From: Ohtaekwangia koreensis
GTDB lineage: Bacteria; Bacteroidota; Bacteroidia; Cytophagales; Cyclobacteriaceae
DNA: 64,000 nt
NCBI RefSeq assembly: GCF_900167975.1
Contig: NZ_FUZU01000002.1
Location: forward strand, 999,501-1,063,500
Direction: 5' to 3'
The translations under genes and the position numbers were made by a program. Shown here in pieces: positions 27,492 to 36,454 of this stretch; within the stretch, counting starts at the first letter, position 1; each line of letters opens with the position of its first letter. The notes beneath the pieces were generated by a model. The model ran no database searches. It saw only the letters and a list, made by a program, of their open reading frames with translations, and was not told the origin of the DNA.

Positions 27492-29345
27492 ATGTGCGGA
27501 ATTCTAGGTGCTATCGGTAAATTTGACAAACATGTTTTTGAAACAGCATTGGATCGACTCGCACATCGCGGGCCCGATGGCTTTGGTGTATGGGAGGATA
27601 CCGATAGCAATATACTATTCGGACACAGACGATTGTCTATACTTGAGCTATCCGATCTGGGCAAGCAACCCATGACGGATGGAGACCTTACTGTCATTTT
27701 TAACGGTGAGATATATAATTACAGGGAAGTAAAGAAAGTTTTAGAAACAGACGGACATCGCTTCCATTCTAACTCAGATACAGAAGTTATTTTAAAAGCA
27801 TATCGCCAGTGGGGTCATCGCTGCCTTGAGAAATTTAATGGGATGTGGGCTTTTGTTATATGGGACAATAAGCAGAAGAAATTATTTATAGCACGTGACA
27901 GGTTTGGTGTTAAGCCTTTGTTCTATGCGTTTACGCGTAACGGTTTTGTGTTTGGATCGGAGATGAAAGCTCTTGCACCACTTCTGGATGAAATAACTAT
28001 AAGCGATGACTTTACATGGTGTAAGGAAAATATATACGAGTACGAGACTTCAGACAAATCATTACTAAAAGATATACGAAGATTTTCTGCAGGCCATTTT
28101 GCTTATTTTACTCCTGGCGAGAAAATTATTAAACCTCAGCGTTACTGGAATACATTGGACCATGTCAATCCTGTTCAGGAAGACTATAAAAGTCAGGTTG
28201 AGCGTTTCAGGGAATTGTTTTTTGATTCCTGTAAAATCAGAATGAGGTCTGATGTAAAGATCGGTACAGCATTAAGTGGAGGTCTTGATTCCAGTTCTGT
28301 TGCTGCAGCCATGCATTATTGGGGGAACAATGCCGACACCATTGAAGAACGAAATCACCCTGAAGATTGGCAGAATGCATTTGTTGCAACATTTACAGGA
28401 ACAGAGTTAGACGAGAGGGAGCACGCCAATAACGTTATCACATCTTTAAATTTGAATGGACATTTTTGTGAAATAGATGCCACGAAGGGAATTGATACCT
28501 TAAGTGAATACCTATGGTTTTTCGAGGAGCTATTTCAAACAAGTCCTATTCCAATGATTGAAATATATAAAGCAATCAAGGCTAATGGTGTATCGGTGAG
28601 CTTGGATGGACACGGTGCAGATGAGCTACTTGCAGGATACGGTACAACAATTTTCAATGCAGTAAAAGATGCTCCGTTTGATATTCCGGGAATAAAAGAA
28701 ATAGCAACAACATATAAGCAGTTGAGAGGAATTGATCGAAGTGATTTTAATGTTGTCGTTGATGGATTTGCAGGTCGGAAAAATATGCTTAAATTCTACC
28801 TCGCAAAACTGCTAAAACTTACCAGGGGTCAAGATGAATTGGTTAATCAGCTTGGATATTTTAATGCTGCGCTTTATAAAGAATTTCATTACTATATATT
28901 GCCCACATTGCTGCGAAATTATGATCGATATTCTATGGCAGCAGGGGTTGAAGTAAGGATGCCTTTTATGGACTACAGATTGGTGTCCTATAGCTTCTCT
29001 TTGCCATGGCAAAGTAAATTAAGAGATGGATTTACAAAGGCAATTTTGAGAGATGCAATCGAACCTGTTCTGCCTGCAAGTGTAGTTAGAAGAAAAACTA
29101 AAACCGGTTTCGGAACTCCTTTTACAAATTGGTTTTTAGGCCCTTGGAAAGAATTTATACAAGATACCATCAATTCAGGTGTTTTTAAAAATTCGAACGT
29201 GATAAATGCCAGGCAGGTTAAAGTACATGTTGATAATTTTTACAGTAAGCCGAAGCCTACGTTTGAAGAAGGCCTTGAACTCTGGCATGAGTTGATGCCT
29301 TTTTTTTGGGAAATTTCTTTTTACAGAAAAGTGAAGACGTTGTAA
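27492..29345 (+). CDS. asnB: Asparagine synthase-type glutamine amidotransferase (first copy)
   Basis: A 617-residue class II amidotransferase. The N-terminal Cys2 (MCGILGAIG) is the glutaminase nucleophile, with HRGPDG and NGEIYNY motifs. The synthase domain has the PP-loop LSGGLDSSSVAAAM near residue 258 and DGHGADELLAGYG. It uses ATP and glutamine to amidate a carboxylate. Inside a glycan locus and beside glycosyltransferases, its substrate may be a uronic acid or other sugar carboxylate instead of aspartate, as in several O-antigen clusters. A second copy lies at 36455. The family is certain; the substrate is inference. Confidence 0.92.
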   Translation: MCGILGAIGKFDKHVFETALDRLAHRGPDGFGVWEDTDSNILFGHRRLSILELSDLGKQPMTDGDLTVIFNGEIYNYREVKKVLETDGHRFHSNSDTEVILKAYRQWGHRCLEKFNGMWAFVIWDNKQKKLFIARDRFGVKPLFYAFTRNGFVFGSEMKALAPLLDEITISDDFTWCKENIYEYETSDKSLLKDIRRFSAGHFAYFTPGEKIIKPQRYWNTLDHVNPVQEDYKSQVERFRELFFDSCKIRMRSDVKIGTALSGGLDSSSVAAAMHYWGNNADTIEERNHPEDWQNAFVATFTGTELDEREHANNVITSLNLNGHFCEIDATKGIDTLSEYLWFFEELFQTSPIPMIEIYKAIKANGVSVSLDGHGADELLAGYGTTIFNAVKDAPFDIPGIKEIATTYKQLRGIDRSDFNVVVDGFAGRKNMLKFYLAKLLKLTRGQDELVNQLGYFNAALYKEFHYYILPTLLRNYDRYSMAAGVEVRMPFMDYRLVSYSFSLPWQSKLRDGFTKAILRDAIEPVLPASVVRRKTKTGFGTPFTNWFLGPWKEFIQDTINSGVFKNSNVINARQVKVHVDNFYSKPKPTFEEGLELWHELMPFFWEISFYRKVKTL

Positions 29346-29444
29346 TAAAGTTTTAATCTTAGACCATCTCTTATGATTAGGAATGTATTGGTATTATTGA
29401 TTTCTCAAGAGTCAGGTAACATGTTGTGTGCATTTCTTTAGACC

Positions 29445-30470
29445 ATGATGCCTGCTATTTCTGTTCTAATGACTGTCTACAATTCTCAGCAATACCTGCA
29501 TGAGTCAATCAATAGTATACTATCGCAGAGTTTCAGCGATTTTGAATTTCTGATTTTCAACGATGGCTCGACTGATGGTTCAAAAGAGATCATTGAATCC
29601 TTTAACGACCCAAGAATCAAATTTTTTGACTTTAGTTATAATCAGGGTTATGTGCCGCTGTTGAATATAGGTCTGGAGAAAACTCGCGGAAAGTATATAG
29701 CGCGAATGGATTCAGATGATATAGCGCATCCCGACAGGTTCCAAAAACAGTATGCATTTCTTGAAAACAATACAGAGTATATAGTATGTGGATCACGCTT
29801 TGATTTAGTAAGTGTAAATAGAATGGTCCCACTTCCCGTTGATAATGATGATATCAAACTTAAATTATTATACATAACTCCCTTCTGTCATCCTTCGGTA
29901 ATGTTCCGTGCGAGTATATTTCGAAGTGGTTCAATTCGCTATAGCTTACACCATATGCCATTTGAAGATCATGAGCTTTGGGTACAGCTTTCTCATCTTG
30001 GAAAATTTAAGAACTTACCCGAAGTGCTGCTTCATTATCGTATTCACGACAATAATATCAGCTTGCGAGAACGTACAGAAGATCAAAAGCGACTTAAATA
30101 CGAAACTCAGATTAAGTATATTAATAAATTCTTCAGCAGCATTAACCTTACGCATTCAGATACTTTGATGATGCATCAATTGTTATTTAAAGACTCAGAT
30201 TTTAGCTTTCAAGAGTTAAATCTTACAGGCGGACTGATTCGAAACATCATGGATAAGCACGGCGACTATATTGTACCTGCAAAAATGGTACACAACTTTT
30301 TAATATATATGTATTTCTATCGATGCACCACGTCAACAGCTATCGGTCTGCAATCATTTGTACTTGCGAATCAATTCGGCTTTGGAAAAATACCAGTTGT
30401 ACGGAACATTCGACTTTTCATAAAGTCTATTTTTAAATACAAGACAAAGCGAATGTCTGAGTATGCATAA
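29445..30470 (+). CDS. GT2 glycosyltransferase, paralogue of 26474-27490
   Basis: A 341-residue GT-A enzyme with PAISVLMTVYNSQQYLHESI, FNDGSTDGS and ARMDSDD (metal site). It matches the product of 26474-27490 nearly end to end, with long shared runs such as NDDIKLK.LYITPFCHPSVM and NLPEVLL.YRIHDNN, and similar C-terminal basic tails. The conserved changes are spread evenly, so the duplication is old and both copies are under selection. The two may add similar sugars at different positions. It is separated from asnB by a 99-bp AT-rich gap that holds two copies of TTAGACCAT (about 29359 and 29441). Confidence 0.9.
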   Translation: MMPAISVLMTVYNSQQYLHESINSILSQSFSDFEFLIFNDGSTDGSKEIIESFNDPRIKFFDFSYNQGYVPLLNIGLEKTRGKYIARMDSDDIAHPDRFQKQYAFLENNTEYIVCGSRFDLVSVNRMVPLPVDNDDIKLKLLYITPFCHPSVMFRASIFRSGSIRYSLHHMPFEDHELWVQLSHLGKFKNLPEVLLHYRIHDNNISLRERTEDQKRLKYETQIKYINKFFSSINLTHSDTLMMHQLLFKDSDFSFQELNLTGGLIRNIMDKHGDYIVPAKMVHNFLIYMYFYRCTTSTAIGLQSFVLANQFGFGKIPVVRNIRLFIKSIFKYKTKRMSEYA

Positions 30471-30551
30471 AGATTTTGTCGTGGTTAAATTTGTCAACAT
30501 TGTGAGCCTCGGATTTTTATTAGAGATAAGCCGTAAATCCTATTGCAGAGC

Positions 30552-30559
30552 TATATTTG
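30552..30559 (+). promoter_or_regulatory. Possible internal promoter of the polysaccharide locus
   Basis: TATATTTG matches TAnnTTTG in a 130-bp gap, about 40 bp before the ATG at 30601. No clear -33 TTTG is seen at the usual spacing. Confidence 0.45.
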
Positions 30560-30600
30560 TATACGAACCGGTTTTTAAATAGATCGAAAGACTTGATAAC

Positions 30601-31539
30601 ATGACTGCAACGCCCATTATAAAGGTTGGTTTCTGTGTTTCATATGATTGGGAGCTTCTTAAAAAGTCGGTGCCCAGAATATATGCCGATGCCGACATCA
30701 TCTGCCTTGCTATAGATAAAGACCGAAAATCCTGGACGGGAAATCCATATGCTTTTAATGATCAGGAGTTTTATGACTTTATTTCAACTATCGATGTTGA
30801 TAAAAAAATTATCGTATATGAGGATTGCTTTTCTTTACCAGAATTAAACGCGCGACAAAATTGTAATCGCCATCGCATGTTGATTGCCGAAAAGATGGGC
30901 AAAGGTGGTTGGCATATTCAAGTTGACAGTGACGAATACTTTTTAGACTTTAATTCCTTTGTCAAGGAATTAAAAAAAATCAATCCCAATCCTACAGGAA
31001 AGGAAAAACCCCTGAATGTCTGTGCTTGTTGGGTTCCGCTTATAAAGAAAACGGCTACAGGTTATTTACATGTTATTTTTCATAATGGTATTCCGGAAAC
31101 AGTACCGATGGCGACTACTTTTCCGGACTATCAGCGCGCGAGACATAACGATCATTTCAATGTTATTACTCGACATTATGTTATTCACGAAACGTGGGCA
31201 CGGTCTGAAAACGAGCTTTGGTTTAAGATAAATAACTGGGGCCACGCAGCAGAAGAACTCAGTGAAAAACAGAGAAGATTGAGTTACTATAATCTTTGGA
31301 AATCACTAGACGAAAACAACTATCAGTATATATCAAATTTTCATCCGGCATCGCCCACCACATGGCCCGCTTTAAATTTTTGTATAGGACAATCTGTTGA
31401 AGAGTTCATTCGAAATTTTGTAAACCAAAAATTTCCGTTGTCAACATTCCAATTATTATTGAAGAATAGCCGGAATGTTAGCAGAGTAAAATTCTATACA
31501 GGTAAATTATTATCTATAATCAATACATCGCAAAAGTGA
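30601..31539 (+). CDS. Putative glycosyltransferase of the GT-A type
   Basis: A 312-residue soluble protein. VGFCVSYDWELLKKSVPRIYADADIICLAID resembles the N-terminal donor half of GT2-like enzymes, and GGWHIQVDSDEYFLDF contains a DSDEYF motif in the place of the metal-binding DxD. Later regions (ITRHYVIHETWARS, KINNWGHAAEE) carry His/Trp-rich features seen in uncharacterised Bacteroidota glycosyltransferases. It lies in a run of glycan genes, and a possible internal promoter precedes it. I consider glycosyl transfer likely but the family is not certain; no membrane helix is present. Confidence 0.7.
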   Translation: MTATPIIKVGFCVSYDWELLKKSVPRIYADADIICLAIDKDRKSWTGNPYAFNDQEFYDFISTIDVDKKIIVYEDCFSLPELNARQNCNRHRMLIAEKMGKGGWHIQVDSDEYFLDFNSFVKELKKINPNPTGKEKPLNVCACWVPLIKKTATGYLHVIFHNGIPETVPMATTFPDYQRARHNDHFNVITRHYVIHETWARSENELWFKINNWGHAAEELSEKQRRLSYYNLWKSLDENNYQYISNFHPASPTTWPALNFCIGQSVEEFIRNFVNQKFPLSTFQLLLKNSRNVSRVKFYTGKLLSIINTSQK

Positions 31540-31552
31540 GAGAGCAATAGCA

Positions 31553-32611
31553 ATGGGGTTAATCCGATTTTTACTTGCAATCTCCGTGCTTATTGTACAT
31601 TCCAGCCCTGTGTTTGGTATTGAACTTATACCTGGGTACCTGGCTGTGCAATCCTTCTATATTATTTCTGGATTTTATATGACCTTGATATTCACAGAAA
31701 AGTATGAGGGCACAGCGCGGCCGTATTATTATTTTTTATCAAATAGAATATTAAGACTATATCCACTCTATGCGCTTGTAGTCGTAATGGTTATTGTGCT
31801 AAGTATAGTGTATGGCGTATGGCTCGGCTCCTATGGCAAGCTTCAATATTATATGAATGAATATCAAAGGCAGCCTGATAGCCTGGGAGCTTTGCTTACA
31901 GTCCTTTTCTTTAATGTCTCATTAGTTGGCCAGGACTGGGTAACTTTTTTTGGTATAGATAAGCTTGGCGACCTTTACTTTCTTGGTCTAAGAGGTAATA
32001 TGAAAATGCAAGAGCTTTTGTTTATACCCATTGCCTGGACAATTTCTGTCGAACTATTCTTCTATTTACTCACACCATTCATAGTCACCAAATCAAAAGG
32101 TGTTATTATATACTTTATATTAGGTGTAATTGCATTCAGAGTATTTTTATACTTCATTTTTGACATTGGTGGAGGCTTTGCAATATACAGATTTGCACCT
32201 ACTGAGTTGTTTTGGTTTTTATTGGGCATTCTATCCTACAAACTCTATAAACGAAAATGGCTACCGGATAAACGATATGGAGTCTGGTTGTTGATTGTCT
32301 TAATAGTAAGCTTATTTATATACCGAATGGTGCAATTGGATTGGGTCTTCTTTAGCATGATTTTTTTATTTACTCCTTCAGTGTTTTATAAAGTCTCCAA
32401 TTTTAAATACGATCGTTTTTTTGGAGAGTTGACGTATCCTCTATACATCAGTCATTGTTTCTTTTTAATGATTATAGGCGCGAATGCATTTCCTAAACCT
32501 TACGGAACCGGACTGCCCTTGATTGTTATGACCGTGATATTTTCAGTATTTGTATATCATTATTTCTTGCAGCCTCTCGATCGCTTCAGAGCTTCGCGTA
32601 TTAAATCATGA
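31553..32611 (+). CDS. Acyltransferase 3 family membrane protein
   Basis: A 352-residue protein with about ten membrane helices. The N-terminal LLAISVLIVHSSP contains the catalytic His of the OafA/acyltransferase-3 family, followed by GYLAVQSFYIISGFYMTLIF and NRILRLYPLYALVV with the conserved Arg residues. These enzymes move acetyl or other acyl groups onto sugars of surface glycans at the inner membrane. It begins 13 bp after the previous stop. It most likely O-acetylates the repeat unit of the glycan made by this locus; the acyl group and site are unknown. Confidence 0.9.
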   Translation: MGLIRFLLAISVLIVHSSPVFGIELIPGYLAVQSFYIISGFYMTLIFTEKYEGTARPYYYFLSNRILRLYPLYALVVVMVIVLSIVYGVWLGSYGKLQYYMNEYQRQPDSLGALLTVLFFNVSLVGQDWVTFFGIDKLGDLYFLGLRGNMKMQELLFIPIAWTISVELFFYLLTPFIVTKSKGVIIYFILGVIAFRVFLYFIFDIGGGFAIYRFAPTELFWFLLGILSYKLYKRKWLPDKRYGVWLLIVLIVSLFIYRMVQLDWVFFSMIFLFTPSVFYKVSNFKYDRFFGELTYPLYISHCFFLMIIGANAFPKPYGTGLPLIVMTVIFSVFVYHYFLQPLDRFRASRIKS

Positions 32612-32658
32612 TGAGTATATTTAGGAGTAAATTGACAATGTGAAAATGAAAGGCGCAA

Positions 32659-33480
32659 ATGATTTCCAGTAGTCCACAGGTATCAGTCGTTATCATAAAT
32701 TATAACACCTTTGAATTAACATGTGGGTGTATTCAAAGCGTTGTTGAAAAAACTTCGGGATGTACCTATGAGATAATCGTAGTGGATAATGCATCTACAG
32801 AGGGAAGAGTAAAGGAGTTCTTGGTACGCTTTCCGTTTATTACGTTAATTGAGAGCAAAGTGAATGTTGGTTTTTCAAAGGGAAACAATATAGGGATTGA
32901 GCAAGCCAAAGGTGAATTTATATTGTTATTGAATAGCGATACGGAGTTACAGAATGATGCACTTTCAATTTGCCAGGATTTTATTAAAAAGGATAAAAAG
33001 GCTGCGGCCGTAAGTGCTCTTCTTAAGTATCCGGATGGTGCCATACAGCACAACTGTCAACGTTTCCCGTCAATAAAGTATAAACTATTCGAGCTTTTTA
33101 GGTTGCAGAAATTTGTCCCGAGGAGAATAGGAGGAAGAGTTTTATTAGGTTTCTTTTTTGATTACAATGAGGTTGTATATCCGGATTGGATATGGGGTAC
33201 TTTCTTTATGTTCAGAAGAGAATCTTTAAAATTACTACCGCAAGGAAAATTGGCCGATGATTTTTTTATGTACGTAGAAGATATGCAATGGTGTATGGAG
33301 TTTCGTAATTTAGGATATAGTATAGCATTCCAACCCGCTGCACAAGTAGTGCATTATATGGGGAAGAGTGGCGGGGCGAAATCTGAGTTGATAGACCAAA
33401 ATATAGATCGGTTCATGAGTAAATACTATTCTCCTTTTGAGAGACTATGTATACGTTGGTTAGACCGGATATTACTTTAA
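32659..33480 (+). CDS. GT2 glycosyltransferase (rhamnosyltransferase-like)
   Basis: A 273-residue GT-A enzyme with VSVVIINYNTFELTCGCIQS, VVDNASTEG, and the metal site in LLLNSDTEL. The later FMYVEDMQWCMEFRNLGYSIAF motif is typical of WbbL/RfbF-type rhamnosyltransferases, though donor specificity is not proven. It is cytoplasmic or peripherally membrane-bound and has no membrane helix. It follows the acyltransferase by 47 bp and is followed by another GT2 gene 21 bp later. Confidence 0.88.
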   Translation: MISSSPQVSVVIINYNTFELTCGCIQSVVEKTSGCTYEIIVVDNASTEGRVKEFLVRFPFITLIESKVNVGFSKGNNIGIEQAKGEFILLLNSDTELQNDALSICQDFIKKDKKAAAVSALLKYPDGAIQHNCQRFPSIKYKLFELFRLQKFVPRRIGGRVLLGFFFDYNEVVYPDWIWGTFFMFRRESLKLLPQGKLADDFFMYVEDMQWCMEFRNLGYSIAFQPAAQVVHYMGKSGGAKSELIDQNIDRFMSKYYSPFERLCIRWLDRILL

Positions 33481-33501
33481 TTTATTATTCCAGTGAAAGT
33501 G

Positions 33502-34404
33502 ATGACGGCAAGCGTGATTATCTCAACTTATAACGGAGCAAAGAAGATAAGCAATATATTAAATGCCATGCTTCAACAGACTGATCAAAGCAGTGAAGTA
33601 TTGGTTGTTATTGATGGGTCAACCGACAATACATTGGAGGTTGTTAAATCTTTTGTTCCGAAATTGCCACGTCTTAGAATTATAGCGCAGGAGAATAAAG
33701 GGAGGGCCGGTGTCCGTAACCGCGGAGCAGAAGAGGCCACAGGAGATATACTTATATTCTATGACGATGACATGACACCAGATATTCACTCTGTAAGTCT
33801 TCATAAATACTTCCATTCAAACTATACAGGTATAGTAAGTGGAAATTCTATTGAACCTGTAACGCCTGATAAAACGGATATTCAAAACTATAAAGGATAT
33901 CTCACTGGTCGTTGGACGGAAAAATATATTGAAGGCATAACTCAATTGAATAAGTCTAATTTCTTTTTCACAGCCGCAAACTGCTCTTTTAAGAAAGAAA
34001 CATTTCAGTCCCTGGAAGGTTTTGATAAACGACTAACCGATGCTGAGGACCATGACTTAGGGTATCGTGCATTAATGGATGGTATTCCTGTCTTCTTTGA
34101 TAAGAGCAATCGGGCTGTCCACTATGACCCGATTACATGTGCAAGCTATATTAAAAGATTACGTGCATATACACGGGCGCATCGTAAGCTCGCAATACTC
34201 TATCCTGAACGTTATTCTGAATTTAGTGGTAACCGTTCATCTTTAATGAAGCGAATGGTGTATAGGGTTTTTGCTTTTCCATTTTGGGTGCGATGGATTG
34301 ACAATGGAAATGTATTTCAGATTATCCCACGTTCACTCCGGTATAAATTTTATGACGTTGTAATACAAGCTTTGGCGGTGGAGTTTACACATATACCTGT
34401 ATGA
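33502..34404 (+). CDS. GT2 glycosyltransferase
   Basis: A 300-residue GT-A enzyme starting MTASVIISTYNGAKKISN. It has VIDGSTDNT, NKGRAGVRNRGAEEATGD and the metal-binding FYDDDMTP. Motif AEDHDLGYRALMDGI fits family 2. Upstream in-frame GTG codons at 33493 and 33499 could also serve as starts, but ATG 33502 gives the family N-terminus. Its stop overlaps the next gene's start by four bases (ATGA). Its role is addition of one sugar of the surface glycan. Confidence 0.88.
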   Translation: MTASVIISTYNGAKKISNILNAMLQQTDQSSEVLVVIDGSTDNTLEVVKSFVPKLPRLRIIAQENKGRAGVRNRGAEEATGDILIFYDDDMTPDIHSVSLHKYFHSNYTGIVSGNSIEPVTPDKTDIQNYKGYLTGRWTEKYIEGITQLNKSNFFFTAANCSFKKETFQSLEGFDKRLTDAEDHDLGYRALMDGIPVFFDKSNRAVHYDPITCASYIKRLRAYTRAHRKLAILYPERYSEFSGNRSSLMKRMVYRVFAFPFWVRWIDNGNVFQIIPRSLRYKFYDVVIQALAVEFTHIPV

Positions 34405-35513
34405 CAAAGAAGAAAGTGATCTATATAATTTCAGATATTGAAAAGTCACTTTCATTTGAGTGGACAGCAAAGCACCTTGCTCTAAAATTTGACCTCTTGT
34501 TTATTCTGATTGGAAAAGAGAAGACTGCGCTTTCATCGTTTTTGGAGTCGATGGATATCCGTGTTGAGATTGTTTCTGATGAGAAATTTCCTTCCTACAT
34601 TAAAAAGTGGTTACGGATTTATTCCATTTTGCAGTTAGAGAGACCCGCTGCAGTTCATGTCCATTTGTGGCGCGCAATGTTGCTTGGCCTTACAGCAGCA
34701 TGGATGTCTGGCGTTAAGCGAAGAGTACTAACCCGTCATCACGCAACAATTCATTATGTGGACTATCCTTCCGGGAGAAAGTGGGATATACTTTGTAACA
34801 CGTTGGCGACAGACATTGTTGCTATTTCGGAAAATGTGAAAGATATACTTACACAATGGGACAAAGCCAAAGCTTCGAAAGTTTCAGTAATATATCATGG
34901 CTTTGATCTTTCTTATTTCAAGAACATCGATCTGCAACGTGTCAATGGATTGCATGAGAAGTACAAACTATATAGTCGCCCGGTGATAGGTGTCATTTCA
35001 CGTTACATGAAGATGAAGGGGATTCAATATATAATTCCTGCATTTAAAAAACTGAAAGAAGATTTTCCGGATGCACACTTGGTTTTAGCAAATGCACAAG
35101 GCGACTACACTGCAGAGATTAGAACCCAGCTTCGTCAATTGCCGGAAGGATGCTATACTGAAATTCAATTTGAGCATGATCTCGCTGCACTCTATAAAGT
35201 GTTTGATGTATTTGTTCACGTCCCGGTTGATGCGCATGCAGAAGCTTTTGGACAGACTTACATAGAAGCTTTGGCAGCAGAAGTACCATCTGTTTTTACA
35301 ATATCAGGTATAGCGCGTGAGTTTATAGTGAATGAGTATAATGCGCTGGTAGCGAATTATCAGGACGCTGAAGACATTTACGTCAACATGAGGAGAATTC
35401 TTAATGATGCGAAGATACGATCTGTAATAATTGAAAATGGAATGAAGAGTTTGGAAGCTAAATTCAATCTGCCCATCATGATTGATAAACTCACATATAT
35501 CTATAACAAATGA
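34401..35513 (+). CDS. GT4 glycosyltransferase
   Basis: A 370-residue GT-B enzyme. The acceptor half has HVHLWRAMLLGLTAAW and LTRHHATIH. The donor half has VIYHGFDLSYF, VIGVISRYMKMKGIQYIIPAF and the EAFGQTYIEALAAEVPSVFT motif (conserved glutamates binding the nucleotide-sugar) of family 4. It is coupled to the preceding GT2 by a 4-base overlap. It probably acts as a retaining transferase on the lipid-linked glycan at the cytoplasmic face. Confidence 0.9.
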   Translation: MTKKKVIYIISDIEKSLSFEWTAKHLALKFDLLFILIGKEKTALSSFLESMDIRVEIVSDEKFPSYIKKWLRIYSILQLERPAAVHVHLWRAMLLGLTAAWMSGVKRRVLTRHHATIHYVDYPSGRKWDILCNTLATDIVAISENVKDILTQWDKAKASKVSVIYHGFDLSYFKNIDLQRVNGLHEKYKLYSRPVIGVISRYMKMKGIQYIIPAFKKLKEDFPDAHLVLANAQGDYTAEIRTQLRQLPEGCYTEIQFEHDLAALYKVFDVFVHVPVDAHAEAFGQTYIEALAAEVPSVFTISGIAREFIVNEYNALVANYQDAEDIYVNMRRILNDAKIRSVIIENGMKSLEAKFNLPIMIDKLTYIYNK

Positions 35514-35553
35514 TTTCGGCACGATTATTATATATTAACAACTGGCGTAATAA

Positions 35554-36450
35554 ATGAAATCTTTCTCTCCAATTCTTATTTCTGTTGTTATACCTACATA
35601 TAATCGTGCAGGATATATAGGTGACACAATCCAATCAGTTTTAAAGCAACAGTATACTAATTTTGAATTGATCATAGTTGATGACGGAAGTACAGATAAT
35701 ACGGAGGCTGTTGTTTTTTCTTTTAAGGACGACCGGATAAAATATTTTAAAAAATCGAATGCCGAGCGTGCCGCAGCAAGAAATTTTGGTGTACAAAAAG
35801 CGAACGGAAGCTATATAACATTTCTTGATTCTGACGACCTGTTAAAATCAAATCACCTTTCTGAGGCTATAGATTTTATAAATGAGAATGCTGATGCAGT
35901 TATTTTTCATTTAGGATACAACGTCATTCAACCGAATGGTACAATAATTTATCCGTGGAAAGCTTTACCAGATCCGGTAAATGAAAAATTAGTAGAAGGA
36001 AATTTTTTGAGCTGTCTCGGTATATTCGCCAAACATGATGTGCTTCTTCAATATCCATTTAACGAAGACCGTGAGCTTTCAGGCTCTGAAGATTATGAAT
36101 TGTGGATACGATTAGCCGCCCGTTATCCAATCCGTACGCGAGCTGTTGTAACAGCTTCGCTGGTAAACCACGAGACGAGGAGCGTGTTGCAAATTGATGT
36201 TACTAAGTTTCTTAAAAGGATAGCGTTAATAAAAAGGTTTTTAAATGAAGATTCACAAGTGACGACAACATACGGATCCAAAACAAAAACGATATTCGCT
36301 TACCTTGATCTGTATGCTGCTCTACATTTGGTAATGGCTGGCTTCAGGGCCAAGGCATGGAAATTTCTGCTCGGTTCACTTTTTCAGCAGCCGTCTGTTA
36401 TTTTCAATTATCGGTTTCTCGTAGTTGTGAAGAAAATTATTCTATTTTAG
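35554..36450 (+). CDS. GT2 glycosyltransferase
   Basis: A 298-residue GT-A enzyme with ISVVIPTYNRAGYIGDTIQS, VDDGSTDNT, AERAAARNFGVQKANG and the metal site FLDSDD. Motif GSEDYELWIRLAARYP is the usual family-2 acceptor-side segment. It lies 40 bp after the GT4 gene and 4 bp before the second amidotransferase gene, so one transcript is likely. Sugar and linkage are unknown. Confidence 0.9.
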   Translation: MKSFSPILISVVIPTYNRAGYIGDTIQSVLKQQYTNFELIIVDDGSTDNTEAVVFSFKDDRIKYFKKSNAERAAARNFGVQKANGSYITFLDSDDLLKSNHLSEAIDFINENADAVIFHLGYNVIQPNGTIIYPWKALPDPVNEKLVEGNFLSCLGIFAKHDVLLQYPFNEDRELSGSEDYELWIRLAARYPIRTRAVVTASLVNHETRSVLQIDVTKFLKRIALIKRFLNEDSQVTTTYGSKTKTIFAYLDLYAALHLVMAGFRAKAWKFLLGSLFQQPSVIFNYRFLVVVKKIILF

Positions 36451-36454
36451 AAAT

